Origin: a bacterium
GTDB taxonomy: Bacteria > Armatimonadota > Zipacnadia > Zipacnadales > UBA11051
Length of the DNA stretch: 42,266 nucleotides
Assembly: GCA_030604405.1 (NCBI GenBank)
Contig: JAUVVY010000036.1
Span: 1-42,266 of the forward strand
Direction of reading: 5' to 3'
In this document: piece by piece, positions 7,038-16,050 of the stretch
Layout of the letters: every line of letters starts with the position of its first letter
How positions within the stretch are numbered: the first letter of the stretch is position 1
Position numbers and translations under genes: made by a program
Notes under the pieces: generated by a model
The model's input: the letters and a program-made list of their open reading frames with translations, nothing else
The model's database searches: none
What the model was told of the DNA's origin: nothing

Positions 7038-9242
7038 TCAGAAGAGCGGGTCCATGGACAGTGCCGGGTGCCCGCCCTTTTCCAGGAAGGCCAGCAGTTC
7101 GTCGAGGGTGGTGGCGTCTTCCTCAGTCGCTATCTGGCCGGGCAGGTCCGGCATTTCCAATTTCTCGGCCCGCTCGCCCAGCCCCTCAAGCAAGTCGTCT
7201 TTCAGGTCCTTGGTCATCCACACCAGCCGAGGCAGTCCGCCATCGGCGGAGATAAATTTGGGGCTGATGACATAACGGCGTCCTACGCCGAGGAAGCCGG
7301 GGGTCACGTGCCCGCCACCGACGCTACCCGCCAGGGTACTGAACGCGAGTCCCAGAGGCGTCATCCCGGTGTATTCGCGATTGACGATCATGAAGCCGTT
7401 CACTTCCGGCAGCACCGCCATAATACACTCAAAGCATCCGCAGGAGGTCATCGGCGCATCCATCAAGGAGTAGAGGCAGACCCGCTCGACGCTGCGGTGG
7501 GAATTGTCGTACACGAATTGGTTAACGCTCTCCCATTCGCCCTTGACCGGGTCTATACAACGGCCCTTCTCAACCGGCTGGTTGGGCCCGTGCGGGTTCA
7601 TCTCGTAGGCCGCCCGCCCGTCCAGCCAGTTATAAGCCCCGCAAAGCCCCAGGCGTTCGGGACTGATGACGCATACGTGGTTGGGAGCATAGGACTGGCA
7701 CAGGGTGCAGGAATAGAACAGGTCCACACTCTCGTCAGTCATTCCTGCGATGCGCTCGTCACGCTCCAGATAGGCCGGGCGCGCCAACTCCTGTAGCTGC
7801 TTCGCCTCTTCGTCCACGCTGGTCACTGTAACCTGGGCCTTGTCCACGATTACGCCGAACTCGTTCTTAAGGTGAGCAATGACCACTTCACCGAAATGCC
7901 GCAGGCGCCAGCCGGCTTTGAAGGTGTCCTTGGAAACGCGGAGCCAGGCCATGTCGCGCTGACCCATGTGAAAGAGGCCCATGGCATGATTGATGGCGGT
8001 GTGAGTTTGGCGTTCCAGAATCGGCTCGAAGTCCTTCTGCATCTTGCGGCCTGCCACTTCAATCAGCAGCCCCAAAGGCAGCGCTCCGCCTTCGTCTGCG
8101 GTGTCGAGGTCGGGCCCGCTGACCTCAACCTTACCGTCCTCTATTTCGTCGCCGTCGATCATGCGCAGATATTCGATGGCGGTAGAGTACTTGCTGCCGA
8201 ATTCGACCTGCATATCCTCGCGGCGTATGACCTCGCCTTCGAAGGCTGCAGCTACCGGTACCGGCACATCCACTTCTCGGACGGTCACCTTGACTCCGCG
8301 GACATCAATGCAGGTCTGCACGATGCGGTCGTGATCCAGTTCGCGAACCAGCTCCTCGTAGGTGCAGACTCCGGTCGGCCGAATCTCAGGTATCTCTGTG
8401 TCCGCAATCACCGGGAAGCCCATGGTGATGGCCCCGGCGCCGCTGGCGTATTTCAGATCATCTATCGTGCCCAGGCCCAGCCCGAAGGCAAAGATGTGGG
8501 CTCGGGTGTAATCGAGACAGCCCTTCCAGTCGCCCTTCTGCACGCCGCCGAAGGTCAGCGCTCCGCGAATCGCCCAATTCAGCGCGTAGATTATTGAGTC
8601 AGTGTCCGGCCCCAATGGCACTATATATATGTCCCAGCCACTGGCGGGATCCTCTACGATGGCATCGGTCAAGACACCTGCCTCAAGTAACTGGTCGCGC
8701 ATCGTCTGACCTTCGTGGTTGCCGATGAGGAAGGTGAGAATACTACGCTTTTGCAGTTCACGGATAATATACTCCGCTGTCTCCAAATCGGGAGCGGCTC
8801 CGACGACCGCCGCAAAGCCCGGCATGCGCCCGTCCACGAGCTGAATGCCGAGAGTGCGCAGGACAGTATCGGAGATGAAACCGTGCCATCCATCCTGCGG
8901 CGCGGTGCCATCCAGATAGTCGAGGGCTTTGAGGGTCTCCTGAGATAAGAGCGTTGCGATGCCTGCATCCAGGACTCCCGACAGATACGGGAGCCAGACT
9001 GCCTCCGACGGCTCGTCCACCAGAAGCCCCTGGGCGTATTCGAGCACCTCTCTCAGTTCCCCCAGGGTCTCGACTTCGGCGCCAAGCAGAGCACAGGCCA
9101 TCGGCAGGTAAAAGGCAGTCTCCGGGAAGGCCACTTGTTGGTCTTCGCCGTGCTCCTCGAGGGCGGCCTTGAGGCGCGCATCAGCCCGGCTTACTGCGTC
9201 GTGGGATCCCCGTATCGCTGCTGTTGCAACAATCTTAGACAT
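7038..9242 (-). CDS. acsB: Acetyl-CoA synthase, CODH/ACS complex beta subunit
   Basis: AcsB condenses CO, a methyl group from AcsCD and CoA at the A-cluster. The 734-residue protein has the three-domain bacterial form, including the N-terminal domain that docks to CO dehydrogenase. Archaeal homologues lack that domain. The [4Fe-4S] ligands are Cys512, Cys515, Cys524 and Cys534, and the Cys-Gly-Cys that binds the distal nickel is 601-603. All are offset by exactly six from the Moorella numbering, so spacing is perfectly conserved. A strong AAGGAGGT site lies 9 nt before the ATG. It lies 69 nt downstream of the four-cluster ferredoxin gene and 25 nt upstream of acsC. Confidence 0.97.
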   Translation of the reverse strand: MSKIVATAAIRGSHDAVSRADARLKAALEEHGEDQQVAFPETAFYLPMACALLGAEVETLGELREVLEYAQGLLVDEPSEAVWLPYLSGVLDAGIATLLSQETLKALDYLDGTAPQDGWHGFISDTVLRTLGIQLVDGRMPGFAAVVGAAPDLETAEYIIRELQKRSILTFLIGNHEGQTMRDQLLEAGVLTDAIVEDPASGWDIYIVPLGPDTDSIIYALNWAIRGALTFGGVQKGDWKGCLDYTRAHIFAFGLGLGTIDDLKYASGAGAITMGFPVIADTEIPEIRPTGVCTYEELVRELDHDRIVQTCIDVRGVKVTVREVDVPVPVAAAFEGEVIRREDMQVEFGSKYSTAIEYLRMIDGDEIEDGKVEVSGPDLDTADEGGALPLGLLIEVAGRKMQKDFEPILERQTHTAINHAMGLFHMGQRDMAWLRVSKDTFKAGWRLRHFGEVVIAHLKNEFGVIVDKAQVTVTSVDEEAKQLQELARPAYLERDERIAGMTDESVDLFYSCTLCQSYAPNHVCVISPERLGLCGAYNWLDGRAAYEMNPHGPNQPVEKGRCIDPVKGEWESVNQFVYDNSHRSVERVCLYSLMDAPMTSCGCFECIMAVLPEVNGFMIVNREYTGMTPLGLAFSTLAGSVGGGHVTPGFLGVGRRYVISPKFISADGGLPRLVWMTKDLKDDLLEGLGERAEKLEMPDLPGQIATEEDATTLDELLAFLEKGGHPALSMDPLF

Positions 9243-9311
9243 CCAGATGAAACCTCCTTGCGAATGCCAGCTCCTTCATCGCTTCCGCCCTCTGGGGGCG
9301 GTCCGACCAGT

Positions 9312-9896
9312 CTATTGCTTTTCGTCACTGGAGCCTGACACGGACAACGCCGGCTGCGGGATCTGTTGAAGTTGGTCGAGTGCTGCGGCCAACTCCTGCA
9401 CTGTAACTAAGCGGCCTTGCGCGGCCGCCGCCTCGGGGTCCATCAGCGCCAGCGCCCCGGTCGGACAAGCCTCCACGCAAGCCGGTAGCAGGCCTCGACC
9501 GATGCGCTCAACACACATGTCACACTTGATTATGGTCTCAGCTTCCTCGTCTCGGCTGATCGAGATGACCCCGAATTCGCCAAGCGGGCAGACTTTGATA
9601 CAGACCTTGCACGCGGTGCAAAGCTCGGAGTCAACAGTCACGACCCCATCGCTGTCGCGCTTTTGCATGGCGTCTGTGGGACATTTTTCGACGCACGGTG
9701 GGTCATCGCAGTGGCGGCACTGGACCGCAACTGGCGTGTTGCCAGCCAACAGTACCGAGATGCGCGACTGGACGGGGGGCTCTTGTTGTGCCGCTTCGAA
9801 CAGAGTTTTGGCGTCGGAGTGGGCCAGGGCACACGCGATCTGACAACTGTGGCAGCCCACACATTTCTCGATGTCTATGGCGATGATTTGCTTCAC
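9312..9896 (-). CDS. Four-cluster [4Fe-4S] ferredoxin, CooF/HycB-like
   Basis: This 194-residue soluble polyferredoxin has four cysteine sets: CVGCHSCQIAC, CRHCDDPPCVEKC, CTACKVCIKVC and CDMC...CVEAC. That arrangement is shared by CooF, HycB and DmsB-type subunits. It lies 12 nt after cooS, so it is the likely electron acceptor or donor of CO dehydrogenase, as CooF is. It closely resembles the HyfA-like protein at 22098-22634, which links it to hydrogenase electron transfer. The start is GTG at 9896, with AGGAGA 9 nt upstream. The last 30 residues or so carry no cysteines and look unstructured. Confidence 0.9.
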   Translation of the reverse strand: MKQIIAIDIEKCVGCHSCQIACALAHSDAKTLFEAAQQEPPVQSRISVLLAGNTPVAVQCRHCDDPPCVEKCPTDAMQKRDSDGVVTVDSELCTACKVCIKVCPLGEFGVISISRDEEAETIIKCDMCVERIGRGLLPACVEACPTGALALMDPEAAAAQGRLVTVQELAAALDQLQQIPQPALSVSGSSDEKQ

Positions 9897-9908
9897 TGAT
9901 AGTGTCTC

Positions 9909-11831
9909 CTAGGTACTGGCCGCCTCGGCGTACATCATGGGCTCCAGGCGCAGGGCTTCGCGCTTACGGTTCATGCGGTCAATCATCAGTTGAGCGGCCT
10001 TGATCGGATCAGGCTCGAAGGCGAAGCAAGCGCCCACTATCTCCTCCATGTCCTCGCACAAGAACCGGGTGACATTCTCCGAGCCGAGAACCGGATGTGG
10101 CGTCCCAAAGACGGTGAATATTCCTGAGCCGACGACATAGAAGCCGATAGAAATGGCCTTCTCTGACATCCACTCGGGGGCGGCGCCGGCGACAGGCAGA
10201 TCGGAGATGTCCTCACCCAGTCCGCCTTCCAAGAGCACATTGCAGCAGGCGATCAGGATGCGGCTGTTATCTACGCATGAGCCCACGTGCAGCACCGGCG
10301 GCATTCCCACTGCCTCACAGACCTCGCGCAGCCCCGGGCCGGCCATCTCCAGAGCGGCGTCCGGCTGCAGCAGGCCGGCGCGAGCATCGGCCAGTGCGGA
10401 GCAGCCGGTGACAAGCACCAGCACATCATTCTTGATGAGCTCCTCGGCCATTGTCACATGTCCGTAGCCCTGGGGAATTTGGGGGTTCTCGCACCCGACT
10501 ACCCCGGCAACGCCTCGAATCCGCCCTTCAATAATGGCATTATTCAGTGGCCGGTAGGAGGGGCGGAATCGGCCGCCGAGCATGGTATGGACGTACTCGG
10601 CGGAAAAGCCGCCAATTAAATCCATCACGTGGTCAGGTATTTGCACGCGGCTGTCGCGACGGTTGGGGAAATTCTCGATGCCCGCGGCTACAATCTGCTC
10701 GGCTACCACCATCGCCTCGTCTTCGCTGAACTCGATGTGCTCGACTCCGGGCATCTTCGCCTTGGGTGAGGTGGTGACCAGCTTGGTGGTGAATGAGGGG
10801 CTCAAGTCGGCCAGGGCCGGCATAATGCACTGCACGTCCACCACCATTGCGTCCACGGCTCCCGTCAGTACCGCCAGCTCCTGCATCAGGAAACTACCCG
10901 CCGAGGGGATTCCCTGGCGCATGAGCAGCTCGTTGCCGGTGCAACACATTCCGGCCAGGTTGATGCCCTTGGCGTCCACCTGCTCGGCCTTGGCGAGCAT
11001 TTTCTGGGAGCGCGCCGCCTCCACCAGCATCTCAGACAGGGCCGGCTCGTGCCCATGCACTACAATGTTGACGTAGTCTTCTTTTAGCACGCCCAGATTA
11101 GTCTGAGAGCGGATCGGCTCTGGCGACCCAAACAACACATCCTGCAGGTCGGTGGCAAGCATCGAACCACCCCAGCCGTCGGCCAGAGAGGCACGCAGAC
11201 CTTGCATCAGAATATTGCGATAGTCGGCATCTACACCCATGTGCGTTTGATGCATTATCTGCACGATTTCTCGATCGATTCCCCGAGGCATGATCTTGTG
11301 GCGCCGCCACAGTTCCTGCCGTGGCTGAGGCGCGCGGTGAGTTGGAATTACCTCGCCTTCCTGCCGGCCAAACTCTTCCAGGGCTTTGTGAGCCAACTCG
11401 GCGGCGATCTCATTTGTCTGGCGGCCGTCGGTGGGAATGTCGAACTCCTCGGCCAGCCAGAGCAGTTTGGCTTCGTCTTTGATCAAGTAGCTGCCTTCGG
11501 GATTTTCCGCTGCTTGCAGTAGTGCGTGCGTCACATCGCGGCCGTGATCGGAGTGTGCGGCAGCACCTGCGGCGACCATGCGCACCAAGTTGCGCGCGGC
11601 AATTACGTCGGCGGTCGCTCCGCATACTCCCTCTTGCGGTCCATCCCCAAAGGGATCAATACGGCACGGGCCCATGTGACAAATTCGGCAGCAGATACCC
11701 AGTTGGCCGAAGCCGCACTGCGGCTGCATTGCGTCATAGCGGTCCCAGGCAAGGCCGATGTCGTCGTCCTGTGCCCGGGCGATCATCTCTTGCGCGGCTT
11801 TGTCAACAGAACGGTCACTTGCATCTGCCAT
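9909..11831 (-). CDS. cooS: Ni-Fe carbon monoxide dehydrogenase catalytic subunit
   Basis: This enzyme interconverts CO and CO2 at the Ni-Fe-S C-cluster and supplies CO to AcsB. From the ATG at 11831 it is 640 residues, the family length. Cys39 and Cys47 (D-cluster) and Cys48, 51, 56 and 70 (B-cluster) have the same numbers as in Carboxydothermus CooSII. C-cluster ligands are visible as His261 (VVHGHE) and the cysteines in MCCTGNE, VQCIMP, VGCENPQ, VTGCSA and VGSCVDN. A longer reading to 11906 adds 25 unrelated residues and is not supported. AGGGA lies about 7 nt before the chosen start. In acetogens the ACS-partner gene is also named acsA. Confidence 0.95.
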   Translation of the reverse strand: MADASDRSVDKAAQEMIARAQDDDIGLAWDRYDAMQPQCGFGQLGICCRICHMGPCRIDPFGDGPQEGVCGATADVIAARNLVRMVAAGAAAHSDHGRDVTHALLQAAENPEGSYLIKDEAKLLWLAEEFDIPTDGRQTNEIAAELAHKALEEFGRQEGEVIPTHRAPQPRQELWRRHKIMPRGIDREIVQIMHQTHMGVDADYRNILMQGLRASLADGWGGSMLATDLQDVLFGSPEPIRSQTNLGVLKEDYVNIVVHGHEPALSEMLVEAARSQKMLAKAEQVDAKGINLAGMCCTGNELLMRQGIPSAGSFLMQELAVLTGAVDAMVVDVQCIMPALADLSPSFTTKLVTTSPKAKMPGVEHIEFSEDEAMVVAEQIVAAGIENFPNRRDSRVQIPDHVMDLIGGFSAEYVHTMLGGRFRPSYRPLNNAIIEGRIRGVAGVVGCENPQIPQGYGHVTMAEELIKNDVLVLVTGCSALADARAGLLQPDAALEMAGPGLREVCEAVGMPPVLHVGSCVDNSRILIACCNVLLEGGLGEDISDLPVAGAAPEWMSEKAISIGFYVVGSGIFTVFGTPHPVLGSENVTRFLCEDMEEIVGACFAFEPDPIKAAQLMIDRMNRKREALRLEPMMYAEAAST

Positions 11832-11887
11832 TTGCCTATCCCTCTGTGCATTGATGCGGCGCGTAATGCCGCCGCTGTGCCATACTG

Positions 11888-11916
11888 CCGCCCCGGTGAA
11901 CCGCACAGCGGGGCGG
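11888..11916 (-). promoter_or_regulatory. Leader hairpin just upstream of cooS
   Basis: CCGCCCCG at 11888-11895 pairs perfectly with CGGGGCGG at 11909-11916, giving an 8-bp GC stem about 57 nt before the cooS start. A smaller 5-bp stem (11856-11860 with 11868-11872) lies between it and the ribosome-binding site. Both belong to the long untranslated leader that starts near 12052. They could stabilise the mRNA or affect initiation. No known riboswitch class was recognised. Confidence 0.45.
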
Positions 11917-11961
11917 ATTCGCGATCAAATGTGTAGCTGTGGGCCACATCCTATAGACTTG

Positions 11962-11991
11962 AAAAAATCGGAGGCTTAAGTATCGCTCCGA
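11962..11991 (-). terminator. Terminator-like hairpin (possible attenuator) in the cooS leader
   Basis: Read on the minus strand, TCGGAG (11991-11986) pairs with CTCCGA (11973-11968) across a 12-nt loop, and six Ts follow immediately (11967-11962). This is the shape of a Rho-independent terminator, although the stem is only 6 bp. It lies 60-90 nt after the predicted transcription start and about 130 nt before cooS, in the place where an attenuator or riboswitch expression platform would be. Confidence 0.5.
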
Positions 11992-12010
11992 CCCATACTC
12001 CCCTGGATAT

Positions 12011-12032
12011 GCCATTGCTGTCGGGCAACGGC
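12011..12032 (-). promoter_or_regulatory. First hairpin of the cooS leader
   Basis: GCCGTTGC and GCAATGGC on the minus strand form an 8-bp stem with one G-T pair and a 6-nt loop. It lies 20-40 nt after the predicted start of transcription and ahead of the terminator-like hairpin at 11962-11991. Whether it competes with that hairpin cannot be decided by eye. It may be part of a sensor domain. Confidence 0.4.
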
Positions 12033-12058
12033 TATCTACCAAGCTTTTCAACCCAGCC

Positions 12059-12087
12059 AGTATATGTCTCAGCCAGAATCTTGTCAA
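12059..12087 (-). promoter_or_regulatory. Sigma-70-type promoter for the CODH/ACS operon
   Basis: On the minus strand the -35 box is a perfect TTGACA (12087-12082), the spacer is exactly 17 nt, and the -10 box is TATACT (12064-12059). This is one base from consensus in all. Transcription would begin near 12052, about 220 nt before the cooS start. It shows that cooS through cooC can be transcribed independently of the hydrogenase genes immediately upstream. A hairpin at 12093-12128 between hyfI and this promoter has no T-tract. Confidence 0.75.
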
Positions 12088-12137
12088 GCATCACCTGGAC
12101 TGCAAACAGCAGGTTGGTCGTGCCAGGTCTGAGCAGT

Positions 12138-12629
12138 TCAGCTTGCGTCGTGTTCCACTTCGCGCTGTTCGCTAGCGATGGCGCTCAACGCCACTGGCGC
12201 TACCTTTTTGGGCACCAGGCCCAGAGCGACAGCCACGCCGTACAGAATTGCCTCGGGGCGCGGCGGACAGCCCGGAATATAGTAGTCCACCGGCAAGACC
12301 TTGTCCACACCACCCAGCACGCTATAGCTGTCGTACCACATACCCCCGCCGACCGCGCAGTTGCCAATCGCAAACACCAGCTTCGGCGGCGGGACCGCGT
12401 CGTAGAGCCGGCGAAGTGCCGGCGCCACTTGTCGCGTCACCGGGCCGCAGACCAGCAGAACATCGGCATGACGCGGGGAGCCGACCAGCTTGATACCGAA
12501 TCGCTCTACGTCGTAATAGGGCGTCAGTACGTCAAGGACTTCAATATCGCAGCCATTACACGCGCCGGTGTTGACGTGATAGACCCACAGTGATTTGGGG
12601 AAGTACTTGCTCAGCAATTCCTTGAACAT
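12138..12629 (-). CDS. hyfI: Hydrogenase-4 small subunit, NuoB/HycG-like
   Basis: This is the [4Fe-4S] proximal-cluster subunit that pairs with the NiFe large subunit HyfG and passes electrons to HyfH. Cys24 and Cys27 (GACNGCD), Cys91 (GNCAVGG) and Cys121 (PGCPPRPE) are the four cluster ligands of the NuoB/EchC/HycG family. At 163 residues it is shorter than E. coli HycG/HyfI (about 255) and closer to NuoB or EchC, so the C-terminal extension is absent. GGAGG lies 5 nt before the ATG. It is the last gene of the hydrogenase cluster; the CODH/ACS promoter lies directly after it. Confidence 0.93.
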   Translation of the reverse strand: MFKELLSKYFPKSLWVYHVNTGACNGCDIEVLDVLTPYYDVERFGIKLVGSPRHADVLLVCGPVTRQVAPALRRLYDAVPPPKLVFAIGNCAVGGGMWYDSYSVLGGVDKVLPVDYYIPGCPPRPEAILYGVAVALGLVPKKVAPVALSAIASEQREVEHDAS

Positions 12630-12724
12630 GATTGCCTCCAGCGGCTTATAAGTGCGGCTGCCGGTTCATCTTCTGCAAATTGCAGGATAGAGCACACCGG
12701 CAGCAGTAACCGCGCGAGCCCATC

Positions 12725-14242
12725 TTAGTGCGTAGCTCCGCCCAGCGCGTGCATAACACTTCGCGCAGCCGTGTCCAGCAGCGGATAGGCGGCCTGGGGA
12801 TACAGCCCCAGCAGTACACATAGAGCGGCCAGCAGTATCATAGGGATGAGCAATGCGGCCGGCGCTTCCTTGACATTAGCCAAAGAATCGTCATCGCACT
12901 CACCCCAAAAGACCCGATAGGCGGCGTGCGCCATGCAAGCCAGAGTCAGCAGACTGGTGATAATGCCAATGACCGCTGCCCATAGCAGCCGTTGTTCGGC
13001 CACGGCGATAAAGAGCGTCAATTTACTCATAAAGCCGTTGAGCAGCGGGACTCCGCCCATTGCCAGAGCGCCGATGAAAAAGCAAGTTGCCGTGATCGGC
13101 ATTTTCTTGCCCAGGCCACCCAGGCGGCTGATGGCGCGCATGCCGCCGGTTGTGTACATAATCGCGCCTACCGACATAAACAGCAGCGCCTTGAAGAGTG
13201 TGTGATTGAGCAAGTGAAAAAGGCCGCCGTAGATGCCCAGGTACGTCCCCAGGGCCAGCCCTTCGACGACATAGCCCATCTGGCTGACGCTGTGATAGGC
13301 CAGGAGCCGCTTGAGATCATCCTGTGCCCAGGCCATGAATATGGCCAACAACATGCCTACGGAGGCCAGTATAGCCACGAAAACGACGATCGCGTGGTAG
13401 TGAGGCGCCAGGACCGTTATTGTGCGGGTGAGGGCGTAGGCTCCCACCTTGATAACCACGCCCGACAACAAGGCACTTATCGGTGTCGGCGCTTCGGCAT
13501 GAGCGTCTGGTAGCCAGGCATGGAACGGCATCAATCCGGCCTTGGTGCCGAAGCCGACTACGAAGAATGCCGCGGCGAGCAAAGCCAAGTTCACCGGAAG
13601 CTTGTCGGCGATTTGGCCCAGTGAGGTCAACAGTAACGCTTCCGACCCCGGCAGGACTTGCAGGCCCGCGACATATAGCAGGATGAAACCAAGCAGCGCA
13701 AAGGTGATGCCCACGCCGACTAGAATCAGGTACTTGTACGCCGCCTCCAGTGTCTCGCGCCGCCAATAGAAAATAAGCAGAAGCGCCGTCGCCAGTGTGG
13801 TGGCCTCCACCGAGAGGTACAGCAGGATCATATGATTGGCAGCGCACGTCAGACTTAGCGCTCCCAGGAACATGAGCAGTAGTCCGTAGTAAAGGTTGAG
13901 CTTGCGGGGCGTTCTTTGCTCTTCGGGCAAATGCTGGGGGATATAACGCAGAGAATAGGGAATGACGACGATGACCATAAGGCAGCCGAGAAGCACCATC
14001 AAGGCGCTCAGTCCGTCCACGTACAGCAGCCTACCCCAGCCAGTCAGTACGTGGCCGGCCATGGCCTCCTGCGCAACTTGGACAGCTATAGCGCCCGTGG
14101 CCAGCGCCCCCACAAACGCCAGCAGCTCTCGGCACCATCTGCAGGTTGGCCCGGCCAGCAATATGATCGCGCCGAACGCAATCGGCACCACGAAAACTAA
14201 CACAGGCAGCGGCGACGCTATTGTCGTAACTAACTCATTCAT
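12725..14242 (-). CDS. hyfF: Hydrogenase-4 membrane subunit F, antiporter-like
   Basis: This 505-residue polytopic membrane protein belongs to the NuoL/M/N and MrpA/D antiporter-like family and is a candidate ion-translocating channel of the hydrogenase. Hydrophobic segments run almost throughout. Key charged residues expected within membrane helices are present: Glu146 (LYLSVEATT), Lys234 (FGTKAGLMPFHAWLPDAH) and Lys265 (VVIKVGAY). It is one of three such subunits here, which marks the complex as the larger hydrogenase-4 type rather than hydrogenase-3. Assignment as F rather than D rests on the HAWLPDAHAEAPTP segment and its place between hyfE and hyfI, as in hyf operons. Confidence 0.85.
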   Translation of the reverse strand: MNELVTTIASPLPVLVFVVPIAFGAIILLAGPTCRWCRELLAFVGALATGAIAVQVAQEAMAGHVLTGWGRLLYVDGLSALMVLLGCLMVIVVIPYSLRYIPQHLPEEQRTPRKLNLYYGLLLMFLGALSLTCAANHMILLYLSVEATTLATALLLIFYWRRETLEAAYKYLILVGVGITFALLGFILLYVAGLQVLPGSEALLLTSLGQIADKLPVNLALLAAAFFVVGFGTKAGLMPFHAWLPDAHAEAPTPISALLSGVVIKVGAYALTRTITVLAPHYHAIVVFVAILASVGMLLAIFMAWAQDDLKRLLAYHSVSQMGYVVEGLALGTYLGIYGGLFHLLNHTLFKALLFMSVGAIMYTTGGMRAISRLGGLGKKMPITATCFFIGALAMGGVPLLNGFMSKLTLFIAVAEQRLLWAAVIGIITSLLTLACMAHAAYRVFWGECDDDSLANVKEAPAALLIPMILLAALCVLLGLYPQAAYPLLDTAARSVMHALGGATH

Positions 14243-14300
14243 GCTCTCAACTCAGCACGCACAAACGCGCATCATGGCACAGCGAAGTTTATGTTCTTAC

Positions 14301-14981
14301 CTATCGCCTCAACCGCGATAGTGTGGTTACGTCCGTGGTTCCCATCAGTCGGTATATTCCGGCGGTGAGATAGAGCAGTAGCCACGCCAAGACTATTACG
14401 TTTGTCGTCACGCCCACTATCGTCGTCTCTGGCACCGTTGGCGCCAGGCTCAACAGCGTCAGATGGACTCCGTTTTCCATCAGGATAATCCCGATTACCA
14501 GCTTGATTGCGTCCCGCCTTACGGCCAGCACGTAGAGGCCCAGAGCGATCACTGTGAAAGCAATCGCCCAGCCGGTTAGCGCCGGTTCGGCGGCCGCCCC
14601 TGCCCCCGGGGCGACGAAGCCCAGGTACCCATGCAGGAAGCGATAGAACCCTACCAGAGCTATGGCTACCACGATAATTGACCATTGCAGCCCCACTATG
14701 GGCCGTGTTTCCCGCGGCGGCAGCTCATTGGAGTAGTGCCACAGCAGCAGCGGGATGAGTGCAACCTTAGTAAGTACGCAGACGGCAGCCCACAGGTACA
14801 GGTGTGGTGTTCCGGTCGCGTAGCCAACCGTTGCAAAGATCGCGGCCAGCAGCGCAGACTGAATCATCAACCACATAATGGCGCACTTGAGGTGTCCAAC
14901 CTCAGCCGCGGCCAGTGACGCGATCAGATGAGCCGCCATCAACGAAACAAGCTGGCTATTGTGTGCCAGTACGTCCTCCAT
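14301..14981 (-). CDS. hyfE: Hydrogenase-4 membrane subunit E, NuoK-like
   Basis: A 226-residue membrane protein made of about seven hydrophobic segments, matching HyfE (216 residues in E. coli), which corresponds to a fusion including a NuoK/MrpC-like part. The C-terminal stretch with KLVIGIILMENGVHLTLL is the NuoK-like region with an intramembrane Glu. AGAGGT lies 4 nt before the ATG. It lies between hyfC and hyfF, the same relative order as the E-F pair of E. coli. Presence of this subunit, absent from hydrogenase-3, supports the hydrogenase-4 identification. Confidence 0.85.
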   Translation of the reverse strand: MEDVLAHNSQLVSLMAAHLIASLAAAEVGHLKCAIMWLMIQSALLAAIFATVGYATGTPHLYLWAAVCVLTKVALIPLLLWHYSNELPPRETRPIVGLQWSIIVVAIALVGFYRFLHGYLGFVAPGAGAAAEPALTGWAIAFTVIALGLYVLAVRRDAIKLVIGIILMENGVHLTLLSLAPTVPETTIVGVTTNVIVLAWLLLYLTAGIYRLMGTTDVTTLSRLRR

Positions 14982-15069
14982 TGTGACCTCTTCTCGCAGA
15001 GTAGGAGCTCATGGGCCCCTGAGACCGTTTGAAGCCGTTGTATGCGCTGCGGCTCTTCGCTCGAGTATA

Positions 15070-16002
15070 CTAGATGCCGACTATGGCAAAGGCCAGCCCA
15101 ATGGCCGCCAGGAAAATGATGCTCACGAAATAGAGCATGGCCTGTTCTATGCGCAGCCGTGGGTTGACGGCATCTATCAAGGCCACCAAGACCACCACTA
15201 CCAGCACCTTGGCCAGCAGCAGCAGGACACTAACAGCGTAACCGAGGGCTACGCTGCCGGCGAGCGCGGCGGCTACAGCGGGCCAGGGGGCGAATATCTG
15301 CACCAACATTGCTACGAAGACAAACTGCTTTGCCCACAGTGCCCACTCGAACATAGCAAGCTTCGGCCCGCTCAGCTCGATAAAGGGCCCACCCATGATC
15401 TCCTGGTCCGCCTCCGCGATGTCAAAGGGGAGTTTTCCCACCTGTGCCTGGATGGCCAGTAGCACCGCCAGGCCGGCTATTATCATTGACACGGAGGGGC
15501 CATGCTCGAGATTCCATGCGGCCATGTCCGACAGGTTCAAGGATCCCGCGCTGAGCGCAGCGGTAACCAGCCAGATGATCAGTACCGGCTCCACGGTCAA
15601 CATCATCATTATCTCGCGTGCGAGGCCCAGGAAGGCGTATGTCGAAGCCGACATTGCGCCCGCCAGCACGATAGCCACTACCGATGCGGTCATCAAGTAG
15701 ATGAATAGAATGGCGTCTCCGTAGTCGCCCAGGACGGCCTGGCCAAATACCGGCACCAGCAATGAGGCCGTGAGAATAGTTGCCATGCACAACACCGGTG
15801 GTAGTGCATAGATCCAGCTTGTGGTCGGCTGCACATCGGCTTTGACCAGCAGCTTGAAGATGTCGTAAAAAGGCTGCAATATCGGCGGCCCCTGGCGCGA
15901 ATGGATTCGTGCTCGCACCAGCGTCCGCATGAGCCCCTCAAGCAGCGGCCCCAACAGCAGCACCAGCCCAATTTGAATACTCGCGCCAATTACAGTCGTC
16001 AC
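15070..16002 (-). CDS. hyfC: Hydrogenase-4 membrane subunit C, NuoH-like
   Basis: This 310-residue integral membrane protein of the NuoH/EchB/HycD family couples the soluble hydrogenase arm to the antiporter-like subunits. The conserved acidic loop is seen as KLPFDIAEADQEIMGGPFIE, and the N-terminal segment RIHSRQGPPILQPFYDIFKL is the typical quinone-site-like region of NuoH homologues. The start is GTG at 16002 with a purine-rich GGGAGACAGAAG upstream. It follows hyfG by 48 nt. Confidence 0.92.
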   Translation of the reverse strand: MTTVIGASIQIGLVLLLGPLLEGLMRTLVRARIHSRQGPPILQPFYDIFKLLVKADVQPTTSWIYALPPVLCMATILTASLLVPVFGQAVLGDYGDAILFIYLMTASVVAIVLAGAMSASTYAFLGLAREIMMMLTVEPVLIIWLVTAALSAGSLNLSDMAAWNLEHGPSVSMIIAGLAVLLAIQAQVGKLPFDIAEADQEIMGGPFIELSGPKLAMFEWALWAKQFVFVAMLVQIFAPWPAVAAALAGSVALGYAVSVLLLLAKVLVVVVLVALIDAVNPRLRIEQAMLYFVSIIFLAAIGLAFAIVGI

Positions 16003-16050
16003 GTTATCTTCTGTCTCCCGACCAACACTACTCGCTCCGTCCGAATTACC

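Noticed and set aside
11836-12087. A possible 83-residue reading frame in the cooS leader, minus strand
   Set aside because: It begins at the TTG of the -35 box, has no ribosome-binding site, and runs through the hairpins with no recognisable protein features.
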